A DNA stretch of 8,436 nucleotides from an uncultured Opitutaceae bacterium. Lineage in GTDB: Bacteria; Verrucomicrobiota; Verrucomicrobiia; Opitutales; Opitutaceae. Made by a program: the position numbers and the translations under genes. The first letter of the stretch is position 1. Every line of letters begins with the position of its first letter. The stretch lies in assembly GCA_937902865.1 (NCBI GenBank), contig CALFNJ010000280.1, positions 1 to 8,436 of the forward strand. The letters are read 5' to 3'. The notes beneath the pieces are model-generated. The model worked only from the letters and a program-made list of their open reading frames with translations. It made no database searches and was not told where the DNA came from. Of this stretch, positions 1 to 6,288 are shown one piece after another.

Positions 1-1
1 C

Positions 2-1864
2 GTCACGCGCGATGTGCTGCTCGGCCGCCGCGCCGATACGCCGCAGCCCGATCGGATCCTCTGCATCGTCGATGCGACCAATCTCGAGCGGAACCTCTAC
101 CTGGTTCACCAGATCCTCGACCTCGGCCGGCCGGTGATCCTCGTCGTCAACATGATGGACCTTGCCGCGCAGGCCGGCCTGCAGCTGCGGCTGACGCGGC
201 TCGAGCACGAGCTCGGCATCCCGGTCATCGCCTGCGAGGCCGCCAACAGCAAGGGCATCATCGAGCTGCGTCTCGCGATGAGCCGCACGGACCTGCCGCT
301 GTCGCGCCATGCCTGGGATATGCCGGCGCCGATCGCTCCGGCCGTGACCGAACTTCAGGCCTCGCTCACTGCTCACGACGGCAAGGCTCCGCTCATTGCC
401 CGTGCCGAGGCGCTGCTGCTGCTGACCGATCAGGACAGCGTGCGCGTCGCGGGCTCCGTCCCGCTCAATCCGCGCACCGCGGAAATTCTGCGCGGCTGGG
501 AAAAGCGCTGGCAGGCTGAGGGCACGGACTGGGCCGGTGCGCTCGTGAATTCCCGTTACGAGGCGATCGGCCGGCTCGCGTCCGAGGTGGTGCAGTCGGC
601 GGGAGCCACCGGTCCCACCGCGAGCGACAAGATCGACGCCGTCGTCACGCACCCGCTCTGGGGCTGGCTTGTGCTGGGCGGCGTGATGCTGGCGATCTTC
701 CTCAGCATTTTCACCCTCGCCGAGTATCCGATGAACTGGATCGACGACCACGTCGCGGCGCTCGGCGATTGGGTGAAGAACGCGATGCCGCCGGGCGATC
801 TCCGCGACCTGATCACCGACGGCGCCATCGCCGGCGTGGGCGCGGTCATCATCTTTCTGCCGCAGATCCTGATCCTTTTCTTCTTCATCGGACTGCTTGA
901 GAGCACCGGCTACATGGCGCGGGCGGCGTTCATCATGGATCGCCTGATGAGCCGCGTCGGTCTCAACGGGAAAAGTTTCATTCCGCTCCTGAGTTCTTAT
1001 GCGTGCGCGATTCCCGGCATCATGGCCACCCGCACGATCGAGGATCCGAAGGACCGGCTCGTCACCATTCTTGTCGCCCCACTCATGAGCTGTTCGGCGC
1101 GTCTGCCGGTTTACCTGCTCATGATCGCGGCGCTCGTCCCCGGCGACCGCGTGCCGCTGGCCACGAAGGTCGGGATCATGCTGCTCATGTACCTGATCGG
1201 CACGCTCGGCGCGTTTGGTTTCGCTTGGCTGTTCAAGCGCACGCTGCTCAAGGGCGCTCCGCCGCTCATGATCATGGAGCTGCCGCCCTATCGTCTGCCG
1301 CTCTTGCGCGATGTGGTCCTGCACATGGTCGAGCGCGCCGGCCTTTTCCTGAAGCGTGCCGGCACGGTCATTCTCGCGATCAACATCGTACTCTGGTTCC
1401 TCGCCGCGTACCCGAAGGCGCCCGCCGACGCCACGCCCACGCAGCAGCTCGCGCAGAGTTTTGCCGGACGCGCGGGTCATCTGATCGCGCCGGTGATCAA
1501 GCCGCTCGGCTTCGACTGGCAGATCGGCATCGGACTCATCAGCTCGTTCGCCGCCCGTGAGGTGTTTGTTTCGACGATGGGCGTCGTCTTCAGCGCGGAG
1601 TCTTCCGACAACGACACCACGCCGCTGCGGCAGGCGATGCTCGCGGCCCGCTGGCCCGATGGCCGCGCGCTGTTCACACCGCTCACGTGTCTCACGCTGA
1701 TGATCTTCTACGTCTTCGCGATGCAGTGCGTGAGCACCATCGCCGTCGTGAAACGTGAAACCAACGGCTGGAAATGGCCGCTCTTCCAAACCGCCTACAT
1801 GACTGGCACCGCGTGGATTTTGTCGTTCATTGTCTATCAGGCCGGCCGCGCGCTCGGCTTCTGA
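2..1864 (+). CDS. feoB: Ferrous iron transport protein B (FeoB), 5' end outside the window
   Basis: FeoB is the inner-membrane Fe(II) transporter, with a cytosolic N-terminal G-protein domain and a polytopic membrane domain. The frame is open from base 2, giving 620 residues. About 90-100 N-terminal residues (the P-loop and G2/G3 motifs) must lie upstream, because family members begin with the GTPase signature and none is seen here. Visible G-domain features are DATNLERNLYL (near 71-103) and the G4 motif NMMD (149-160), an accepted variant of NKxD. A helical linker follows, then the membrane domain from about 650. Gate-like motifs are SSYACAIPGIMATRTIE (about 988-1038), with its conserved Cys followed by Pro, then CSARLPVY (about 1091-1114), and the second gate SSFAAREVFVST (about 1541-1576). 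The C-terminus ends in hydrophobic helices and a normal TGA. The next gene, 24 nt downstream, is its usual small partner. No FeoA is visible; it may lie upstream. The family assignment is firm. Confidence 0.97.
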   Translation, partial: VTRDVLLGRRADTPQPDRILCIVDATNLERNLYLVHQILDLGRPVILVVNMMDLAAQAGLQLRLTRLEHELGIPVIACEAANSKGIIELRLAMSRTDLPLSRHAWDMPAPIAPAVTELQASLTAHDGKAPLIARAEALLLLTDQDSVRVAGSVPLNPRTAEILRGWEKRWQAEGTDWAGALVNSRYEAIGRLASEVVQSAGATGPTASDKIDAVVTHPLWGWLVLGGVMLAIFLSIFTLAEYPMNWIDDHVAALGDWVKNAMPPGDLRDLITDGAIAGVGAVIIFLPQILILFFFIGLLESTGYMARAAFIMDRLMSRVGLNGKSFIPLLSSYACAIPGIMATRTIEDPKDRLVTILVAPLMSCSARLPVYLLMIAALVPGDRVPLATKVGIMLLMYLIGTLGAFGFAWLFKRTLLKGAPPLMIMELPPYRLPLLRDVVLHMVERAGLFLKRAGTVILAINIVLWFLAAYPKAPADATPTQQLAQSFAGRAGHLIAPVIKPLGFDWQIGIGLISSFAAREVFVSTMGVVFSAESSDNDTTPLRQAMLAARWPDGRALFTPLTCLTLMIFYVFAMQCVSTIAVVKRETNGWKWPLFQTAYMTGTAWILSFIVYQAGRALGF

Positions 1865-1888
1865 GAACACCACCGAACCCAGAACAAC

Positions 1889-2044
1889 ATGACCGCTCAA
1901 TTCCAGACCCTCGCCGCCTTGCTGGTCGTCGCGGTTGCCGTGATCGGCCTGGTCTGGCGCGCCCGCATCCGCCGTCGGAATCCCGGCTGCGGTGGTGACT
2001 GCGGCTGTCCGACCGACGAGTTGAAGGCAAAGCTGCGCCGCTGA
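1889..2044 (+). CDS. FeoB-associated Cys-rich membrane protein, 51 aa
   Basis: This short reading frame begins with ATG 24 nt after the feoB stop and ends at TGA 2042-2044. Its 51 residues have one hydrophobic segment (about residues 8-23, ALLVVAVAVIGLVW), then a basic stretch (RARIRRR) and a Cys cluster GCGGDCGC (Cys 34, 38 and 40), followed by a short charged tail. This is the plan of the small FeoB-associated Cys-rich membrane proteins found directly after feoB in many bacteria. Their function is not well established; a role in Fe(II) handling or Feo complex assembly is usually assumed. Position, strand, small size and the Cys cluster all agree. No Shine-Dalgarno sequence is obvious before the ATG (gaacaac), so translation may depend on coupling with feoB. 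The last two bases of the stop codon lie in the inverted repeat that starts at 2043. Confidence 0.85.
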   Translation: MTAQFQTLAALLVVAVAVIGLVWRARIRRRNPGCGGDCGCPTDELKAKLRR

Positions 2045-2141
2045 AGGTAGGGCGCGTTGTCCTCAACGCGCCGCTTCGCTCGGTCCGTCGTGATACGCGG
2101 ACAATCGTTTCGGCGCGTTGGGGACAACGCGCCCTACCTTC
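2043..2141. repeat. Paired-hairpin inverted repeat, copy 1
   Basis: The left arm 2043-2072 and right arm 2112-2141 match as inverted repeats at 29 of 30 positions, the exception being a T-G wobble pair. Each arm contains its own hairpin: GGCGCGTT, a 6-nt loop, then AACGCGCC (stems 2051-2058/2065-2072 and 2112-2119/2126-2133). The loops are GTCCTC (2059-2064) and GGGGAC (2120-2125), which are complementary to each other. The DNA or RNA can therefore fold as one long hairpin or as two hairpins with pairing loops. The 39-nt spacer 2073-2111 contains GTCCG (2083-2087) and CGGAC (2098-2102), a possible small inner stem. The element fills the gap between the convergent FeoB-associated and VOC genes and could end transcription from both sides, although no T-run follows either arm. 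The core 2051-2133 is the same length as the core at 4779-4861. Confidence 0.9.
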
Positions 2142-2151
2142 AAATCGCGCC

Positions 2152-2535
2152 TCAGCGCTTCTCTTCCATCACGCCGAGCAGGTTGCCGTCAGGATCGCGG
2201 ATGAAGCCCATCCAGAGTTCGTGGTCCGGCATGCGGGCGATGAGATGCGGAGCCTTTTCATTCACGGCGCCGCGTGCGACGAGTGCCGCATGCGTGGCGC
2301 CAATGTCGGACACCTTGAAATAGAGCACGGAGTTTTTCCCCGGATCGCCCTGGTTGCCTTCCGGATGCGTCAGCATCAGGCGAACGGAGCCCGCCGCCAG
2401 AAAGCTCAGGTTCGGGCCTGCGGAGAAAAGAAATTTCAACCCGAGGACGTCGCGGTAAAAGGCCGTTGCCTGGCTCACGTCACGGACGGTCAGCGCAATC
2501 TGGCCAAGATGGGAAAGCGCCGGGGCGGTATTCAT
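2152..2535 (-). CDS. VOC-family (glyoxalase/bleomycin-resistance fold) protein, 127 aa
   Basis: This is a small single-domain protein of the vicinal oxygen chelate superfamily. It has the usual two beta-alpha-beta-beta-beta modules. The first starts at IALTVRDVSQATAFYRDVLG (about residues 13-32); the second starts at VLYFKVSDIGATHAAL (about 70-85). It ends with the typical signature DPDGNLLGVMEE (114-125). Likely metal ligands by position are Gln12 in the first module and Glu124 at the end, with His105 nearby. The family contains isomerases, dioxygenases, lyases and resistance proteins, and the sequence does not tell which, so the substrate is unknown. The length is normal for the family. The ATG at 2535 is used because the conserved first strand begins 12 residues in; no clear ribosome binding site precedes it. 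It is last in the minus-strand run, 54 nt after the ExoD-family gene, and is followed by the inverted repeat. Confidence 0.88.
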   Translation of the reverse strand: MNTAPALSHLGQIALTVRDVSQATAFYRDVLGLKFLFSAGPNLSFLAAGSVRLMLTHPEGNQGDPGKNSVLYFKVSDIGATHAALVARGAVNEKAPHLIARMPDHELWMGFIRDPDGNLLGVMEEKR

Positions 2536-2589
2536 CGGGTGAGGTAAACTTGGAAGTCAGGAAAGAAGCCGCCCAGCTGGGTACTCTCT

Positions 2590-3288
2590 CTAGCGGATTC
2601 GCCATTCCCGCAGCGCGTCGAAGCCTTCCGCTCCGGCGAAGGCAATAATCCCGAAGAATCCCACGGCGCACGCGAACGTGAGATGCCCGGCGAGCAGGAA
2701 CAGGCCATCGCGCTCGAGCAGGCCGGCCGAAAGCAGCAGGATGCTGAAGGCCGGGATCAAATTGCTAAACGGCACTGGCAGTGGCAGCAGGAGCAGCAGT
2801 GCCGCGAGGAAAATGGGGAGGGCGTGCAGCTGGAGCAGCGTGCGGGAGCTCGTGAGCCACGGCAGGCGAGGACGCAGCAACAGTTCGAAGCCGCGCAGGA
2901 TTTTTCGCGCGGCGGCCAAAACGTTCACGAACAGCTTCGGCGGCAGCGCGGTGTCCAGCAGGCGCGCCGGCAGCCACGGTTTTTGTCCGAGCGTCAGGCG
3001 CAGCCCGATCAAGGCGATGACCAGACCGAAGGGCGTGGAGAGCCCCGGCAGCGGGATCGGCGTGCTGAAGGGCAGGGCGAGCAGCATCACCAGCAGCACG
3101 TGCCCGCGGCCGCGGAGCTGCGTGATCAGCTCGCGCAGGGTGACAGTTTCGCGCTGAAACTCCTGGACGATCGCCGCGAGATCCTCCGACAGGCGGCGCG
3201 GCTTTCCCGGCACCGGAAAGGGCGGAAAGGTCGGCTCCTCCGGCGCTGCGGAGGAGGGCTGGGGCTCAGGTGCCGCGCCGGTTGCCAT
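2590..3288 (-). CDS. exoD: ExoD-family exopolysaccharide synthesis membrane protein
   Basis: This 232-residue integral membrane protein resembles ExoD, first described in rhizobial exopolysaccharide production and alkali tolerance; its biochemical role is not established. A Pro-rich N-terminus (residues 1-30) is followed by a charged helix with LRELITQLRGRGH (51-63), then the family core FSTPIPLPGLSTPFG (74-88). Hydrophobic segments lie at about 63-78, 85-100, 155-173, 176-191 and 195-218. The family-typical GLLERDGL is at 189-196. The chosen ATG overlaps the 3' end of queE by 23 nt in another frame, which points to co-transcription and translational coupling. The Pro-rich leader is longer than the domain needs, so an internal start is possible, but no other Met precedes the conserved core. 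Family membership is fairly sure. A link to exopolysaccharide in this organism is inference, as no polysaccharide genes are nearby. Confidence 0.88.
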   Translation of the reverse strand: MATGAAPEPQPSSAAPEEPTFPPFPVPGKPRRLSEDLAAIVQEFQRETVTLRELITQLRGRGHVLLVMLLALPFSTPIPLPGLSTPFGLVIALIGLRLTLGQKPWLPARLLDTALPPKLFVNVLAAARKILRGFELLLRPRLPWLTSSRTLLQLHALPIFLAALLLLLPLPVPFSNLIPAFSILLLSAGLLERDGLFLLAGHLTFACAVGFFGIIAFAGAEGFDALREWRIR

Positions 3289-3961
3289 AGAGCTCGAGAT
3301 GCAGGCGGTGGGCGTAGCGATAGCCGCGCGCCTTGCACAGCGCGTCGAGCCAGCTGGCGCGCTGGCGGATCTGTTCGACCGACGTCCCTTCGGGCATCAG
3401 CAGCACCTTGTGCCGCGGGATCTCCCGGTGGAGTGACGTGAGCATGCCTTCGAGTTCCTCGACGTCGGCCGGCTGTGCGACCACGAACTTCAACTGATAG
3501 TCATAGGCGTCGAGCCACGCCCGCACCACCTCGGGCTGCCAGCGCGTCGCTTCGTGCTTCTTGCGCCACGCGCCGTGCTCTTTGCCGTCCGGCGCCGAGT
3601 TCAGCAATTTCGGGGACAACGACGCCAGGTCGCACGCGATCCCCTCCGGCGCCACCGTGGCCGCCGTCTCGATCGTCAGGTGGTACCCGAGCTTTTTCAG
3701 TTCGGCTGCGAGTGCACGGATTTCCTTGGCGATCATCGGTTCGCCGCCCGTCAACACGACATGCCGCGCCGCGGAGTGCTTCTGCACTTCTTCCACCAGC
3801 GAGGCCACCGTCCGCTGTTTTCCTTCCGGATTCCACGAGGCGTAAGGCGTGTCGCACCACGTGCAGCGGAGATTGCAGCCGCTTGTGCGAATGAACACCG
3901 AAGGCACGCCGGCAAGGGTGCCTTCGCCTTGAAGCGAATAAAATGTTTCGGCAATCAGCAC
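3266..3961 (-). CDS. queE: 7-carboxy-7-deazaguanine synthase QueE (radical SAM)
   Basis: QueE converts 6-carboxy-5,6,7,8-tetrahydropterin to 7-carboxy-7-deazaguanine (CDG) in the pathway to preQ0 and queuosine; it is a cytosolic radical SAM enzyme. From the chosen GTG start at 3961 the protein has 231 residues. It opens IAETFYSLQGEGTLAG (3-18), typical of QueE, followed by the cluster motif CNLRCTWC (Cys 29, 33, 36; CX3CX2C) that binds the [4Fe-4S] cluster, and TGGEP (71-75) that contacts SAM. The C-terminus carries LLMPEGTS and YRYAHRLHLELYGNRRGT, also typical. The frame is open well upstream, but the extra residues lie inside queC in another frame and look non-coding. The GTG overlaps the queC stop as GTGCTGA (7-nt overlap), indicating tight coupling. 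The next step in the pathway is catalysed by the adjacent QueC. Confidence 0.96.
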   Translation of the reverse strand: MLIAETFYSLQGEGTLAGVPSVFIRTSGCNLRCTWCDTPYASWNPEGKQRTVASLVEEVQKHSAARHVVLTGGEPMIAKEIRALAAELKKLGYHLTIETAATVAPEGIACDLASLSPKLLNSAPDGKEHGAWRKKHEATRWQPEVVRAWLDAYDYQLKFVVAQPADVEELEGMLTSLHREIPRHKVLLMPEGTSVEQIRQRASWLDALCKARGYRYAHRLHLELYGNRRGT

Positions 3962-4647
3962 GGCTTCGCGGGCTTTGGCGGCAACGGATCGTGCGACGCA
4001 TACTCCGTGGGATCCGGGAGGCCTGCCTCGGCGAACGCCTCGCGCCGCTCCACGCAGGTGCCGCATTTGCCGCAATGAATCGCGCCGCCCTTGTAGCACG
4101 ACCACGTGCGGGCGAAGTCCACGCCGAGTTTGCCGCCGAGCGCGGCGATCTCGCCCTTGTCCATCGCGATGAAAGGACGCAGCAGCTGCACGTTGGCATA
4201 GGTGCCGAGCCGCATCGCGTCGCCCATCGCGCGCATGAAATCCTCCCGGCAGTCCGGATAGATCGCGTGATCTCCCCCGTGCGCCGCGATGACCAACCCC
4301 TGCGCGCCGATGCTCTCGGCGAAACCCGCGGCGATCGAGAGCATGATCGCGTTCCGAAACGGCACCACGGTCTGCTGCATATTTTCGGCCTCGTAGTGGC
4401 CGTCGGGGATGTCGCCGCCGCTCGCGAGCAGATCGGAGGCAAACAGCCGGTCCATGAAGCGCAGCGGCACCACCTCGTGCCGCAGGCCGAAGCTCGCCGC
4501 ATGTTCCGCGGCGAACGGCAGCTCGCGCGGATTGTGCTTCGAGCCGTAGTCGAAGCTCATGCTCGCGGCCACGTCATGCTCCTGCCGCGCCCAATAAAGC
4601 GCGGTGACGGAATCCATTCCCCCGGAGCAAAGCACGACCACCTTCAT
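3955..4647 (-). CDS. queC: 7-cyano-7-deazaguanine (preQ0) synthase QueC
   Basis: QueC uses ATP and ammonia to turn CDG into preQ0. The 230-residue protein begins MKVVVLCSGGMDS, with the ATP-pyrophosphatase P-loop SGGMDS at residues 8-13. FDYGSKH follows at 32-38, and PFRNAIMLSIAAGFAE near 96-111 is characteristic of the family. The zinc site is complete: Cys184, then CGKCGTC (Cys 192, 195, 198). Length and motif order are normal. It is first in a minus-strand run with queE, so one transcript would supply two consecutive enzymes. QueD, FolE, QueF and Tgt are not in the window and must be elsewhere if full queuosine is made. No DNA 7-deazaguanine modification genes are seen next to it, so tRNA modification is the default reading. 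The ATG at 4647 has no strong Shine-Dalgarno sequence. Confidence 0.97.
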   Translation of the reverse strand: MKVVVLCSGGMDSVTALYWARQEHDVAASMSFDYGSKHNPRELPFAAEHAASFGLRHEVVPLRFMDRLFASDLLASGGDIPDGHYEAENMQQTVVPFRNAIMLSIAAGFAESIGAQGLVIAAHGGDHAIYPDCREDFMRAMGDAMRLGTYANVQLLRPFIAMDKGEIAALGGKLGVDFARTWSCYKGGAIHCGKCGTCVERREAFAEAGLPDPTEYASHDPLPPKPAKPC

Positions 4648-4737
4648 CGCGGCGGAAGTGTGCGTGCCCAGGTGTCATCCGCCAGCCTTTCCGAGCGATT
4701 TCCGGCTGAGAACCACTCTGGCGCGAAGAGTTTGAAG

Positions 4738-4895
4738 AAAATGGGGACGCGACCTCCCGGTGCGTGGATCGAGGGTGAGGCGCGTTATCCCTAACGCGCC
4801 GGTTGGCTCCGTCGGGCATGAATCGCGGATAACGGTAACGGCGCGTTAAGGATAACGCGCCCCACCACGCGACCGGGAGGTCGCGTCCCCATTTT
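4738..4895. repeat. Nested inverted repeat: outer palindromic unit flanking copy 2 of the paired-hairpin element
   Basis: The outer arms 4738-4761 and 4872-4895 are perfect 24-bp inverted repeats. They are extended by 6 bp (4762-4767 with 4865-4870) across one unpaired base (G4871). The right arm is itself a hairpin: ACGCGACC (4867-4874), loop GGGA, GGTCGCGT (4879-4886), with a perfect 8-bp stem. The left arm has the same hairpin with loop TCCC (4755-4758) and one base missing from its second half-stem. The loops TCCC and GGGA are complementary. The outer unit therefore follows the same plan as the inner core 4779-4861: an arm that is a hairpin and loops that pair across the two arms. It lies between the divergent queC and rnd. 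It could be one compound element or an element inserted within another. Confidence 0.9.
4779..4861. repeat. Paired-hairpin inverted repeat, copy 2 (83-bp core)
   Basis: The left arm is GGCGCGTT-ATCCCT-AACGCGCC (4779-4800) and the right arm GGCGCGTT-AAGGAT-AACGCGCC (4840-4861), separated by 39 nt. Aligned without gaps to the core at 2051-2133, arms and spacer have the same lengths (22+39+22) and about 64 of 83 positions are identical by hand count. All stem octamers are identical and the changes sit in the loops and spacer. In the loops, G-C becomes A-T (2059/2125 against 4787/4853) and C-G becomes T-A (2064/2120 against 4792/4848), so complementarity between loops is kept. A third changed pair is T-G in copy 1 and C-A in copy 2. 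The pattern resembles REP/BIME-like or other palindromic non-autonomous repeats, but no transposase is present. Confidence 0.88.
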
Positions 4896-4997
4896 TCCAA
4901 CTCACGCATTCGGCGGGTCATGCGTTCCAGCTCGGATCGGATCCAGCCGCTCCACCAAGAAAGAAAGTCGCCAGCCTCGTTTTCACTCGCCAAACTC

Positions 4998-5001
4998 GGA
5001 G
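4998..5001 (+). promoter_or_regulatory. Ribosome binding site of rnd
   Basis: GGAG lies 7 nt before the ATG at 5009, normal Shine-Dalgarno spacing. It is the only clear one I found before a gene start in the window, and it supports the ATG chosen for rnd. Confidence 0.55.
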
Positions 5002-5008
5002 TCGATTC

Positions 5009-6187
5009 ATGATTTCCCGCTTCCTTCCGGTGAGGCTTCGCCGTTTGCTCGGTGTCAAAGTGACCTCTCGTCCGCCCGCCTTTCTGCTCATTGACCAGCC
5101 TGGTCAGCTCAATCCTCTTCTCACCGCTCTCGACCGGGTTCAGGAGGTGTCACTCGATACCGAGGCGGACAACATGTATCACTACCGCACGCGGGTCTGC
5201 CTCCTCCAGTTCCTCGTGGACGGCGAGGTTTTCCTCGTCGACGTGCTCGCGCCCGGCGTGCAACTCGCCCCGCTTTGGACGCGCCTGGCGAAAAAGCACC
5301 TCATCATGCACGGCAGCGATTTCGATCTGCGCCTGCTGCACGATCTCTGTGGTTTCCGCGCCCACAGCCTGTTCGACACGATGCTCGCCGCGCAGCTGCT
5401 CAATCGCCCGCGCATCGGTCTGGCCGCGCTGCTCGAGGAGCATTTCGGCGTGAAGGTCGACAAATCCGGCCAGAAGGCCAACTGGTCCGCGCGGCCGATC
5501 ACGCCCAAGCTGCTCACCTACGCCGCGCTGGACGTCTGGCACCTGCCCGCGCTGCGCGACATTCTCACCAAGGAGCTTTCCAAACGCGGCCGGCTCGGCT
5601 GGCTCGAGCAGCAATGCCGCGCGCAGATCGAGGCCGGCAGCACCGGCTTCGCGCCGCCGGACGAGAATGACTGGCGCATCGGCAAGTCCGAGCGTCTGCG
5701 CGGCCGTGGCCTCGGCGTCCTGCACGCCGTCTGGCACTGGCGCGAGGCGCAGGCCAAGCGCATCGACACCGCGCCGTTCAAGGTCTGCGGCAATGAGCTG
5801 CTGCTGCGCATGGCGGGAGCGGCCGAGGCCGAGGAGGCGACGCCGGAGTCCATCCTTGGCGCCATCCATCTCGGCCGGCGGCACGATCGGCTCGCGCCCT
5901 CCTTGATGGAAGCGCTCCGCGCCGGCTTTGCCAAGGATCCCAAGACTCTTCCCCGCCGCCCGGGCCGCGATCCGCGCCACGCGGCGCTGACCCAGGCCGA
6001 AGTGGAACGGCTCGACCGGATCAAGGAGGACCGCGATCGCGTCGCGGCCAAGCTCGAGCTCGATCCGACACTGATCGCCAGCCGCTCCCAGCTGGCACAG
6101 ATCGCGCGCGCGCCGGCCCGGCTCGATGAGATCCTGCTGCGCTGGCAGGCCGATCTTCTGCGGGACGCGCCGTCGCTGCAGAATTGA
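5009..6187 (+). CDS. rnd: Ribonuclease D (DEDDy 3'-5' exoribonuclease with HRDC domains)
   Basis: RNase D trims the 3' ends of tRNA precursors and other structured RNAs, using two metal ions. The 392-residue protein has a short basic N-terminal extension (about residues 1-22, RLRRLLGVKV) and then the exonuclease domain. Exo I is SLDTEAD with Asp50 and Glu52; Exo II is HGSDFDLRLL (101-110) with Asp106 as the likely ligand; Exo III is YAALDVWHL (171-179) with Tyr171 and Asp175. All four DEDD acidic residues and the catalytic Tyr are therefore present. Two helical regions follow that fit HRDC domains: about 225-305 (RGLGVLHAVWHWREAQAKR, then NELLLRMA) and about 328-386 (LTQAEVERLDRIKEDRDRVA, then ASRSQLAQIA). 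This matches the E. coli RNase D plan, and the length is close to normal. GGAG 7 nt upstream supports the start. oleC begins 101 nt downstream; whether they share a transcript cannot be told. Confidence 0.95.
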   Translation: MISRFLPVRLRRLLGVKVTSRPPAFLLIDQPGQLNPLLTALDRVQEVSLDTEADNMYHYRTRVCLLQFLVDGEVFLVDVLAPGVQLAPLWTRLAKKHLIMHGSDFDLRLLHDLCGFRAHSLFDTMLAAQLLNRPRIGLAALLEEHFGVKVDKSGQKANWSARPITPKLLTYAALDVWHLPALRDILTKELSKRGRLGWLEQQCRAQIEAGSTGFAPPDENDWRIGKSERLRGRGLGVLHAVWHWREAQAKRIDTAPFKVCGNELLLRMAGAAEAEEATPESILGAIHLGRRHDRLAPSLMEALRAGFAKDPKTLPRRPGRDPRHAALTQAEVERLDRIKEDRDRVAAKLELDPTLIASRSQLAQIARAPARLDEILLRWQADLLRDAPSLQN

Positions 6188-6288
6188 GCTCCCTGATTCG
6201 CGCGCGTTCCGCGCCCCGGGGGTCAGCGGCCACCTTTTTCTTTGCGCCGTCCGGCCTTTGTCCGAGCCTCCCTTGAGCCCTCCCTGCC

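Larger units (their letters stand above)
4648..5008. other. Divergent intergenic region between queC and rnd
   Basis: This is 361 bp between two genes that point away from each other, so it should hold both promoters. About 158 bp of it (4738-4895) is the nested inverted repeat. That leaves about 90 bp before queC and about 113 bp before rnd. I see no convincing -35/-10 pair in either flank, which is not unusual for a GC-rich genome. The queC leader does not match the preQ1 riboswitch classes I can recall. No RNA gene or convincing small CDS was found. Confidence 0.7.

Noticed and set aside
3501..4502. A 333-codon minus-strand frame across queC and queE.
   Set aside because: It is out of frame with two clear enzymes and its translation is Arg/Ser/Ala-rich with no domain; it is a shadow frame.
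4648..4740. A possible preQ1 riboswitch in the queC leader (the minus strand has AGAGTGGTTCTCAGC, which faintly recalls the start of class I).
   Set aside because: The spacing is off, and the A-rich tail and the second-stem sequence next to a ribosome binding site are missing.
3943..4794. A 283-codon plus-strand frame opposite queC.
   Set aside because: It is antisense to a complete QueC with P-loop and zinc-site cysteines and has no recognisable domain of its own.
4574..4993. A minus-strand frame from TTG 4993 whose first 36 or so residues look protein-like (amphipathic, with WSGWIRSELERM).
   Set aside because: It has a TTG start without a ribosome binding site, runs straight through the inverted repeat and ends inside queC. 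It could be the head of a gene whose tail was overwritten by the repeat, but I cannot support that from this sequence alone.
6200..6214. A GCGCGTTCCGCGCC stretch before oleC that resembles half of the repeat arm.
   Set aside because: It lacks the 6-nt loop, the AA after the loop, and any partner arm; it is likely chance in GC-rich DNA.
6188..6288. A possible terminator after rnd, with a T-run (ccttttt) following GC-rich sequence.
   Set aside because: No stem of useful length could be drawn directly before the T-run.
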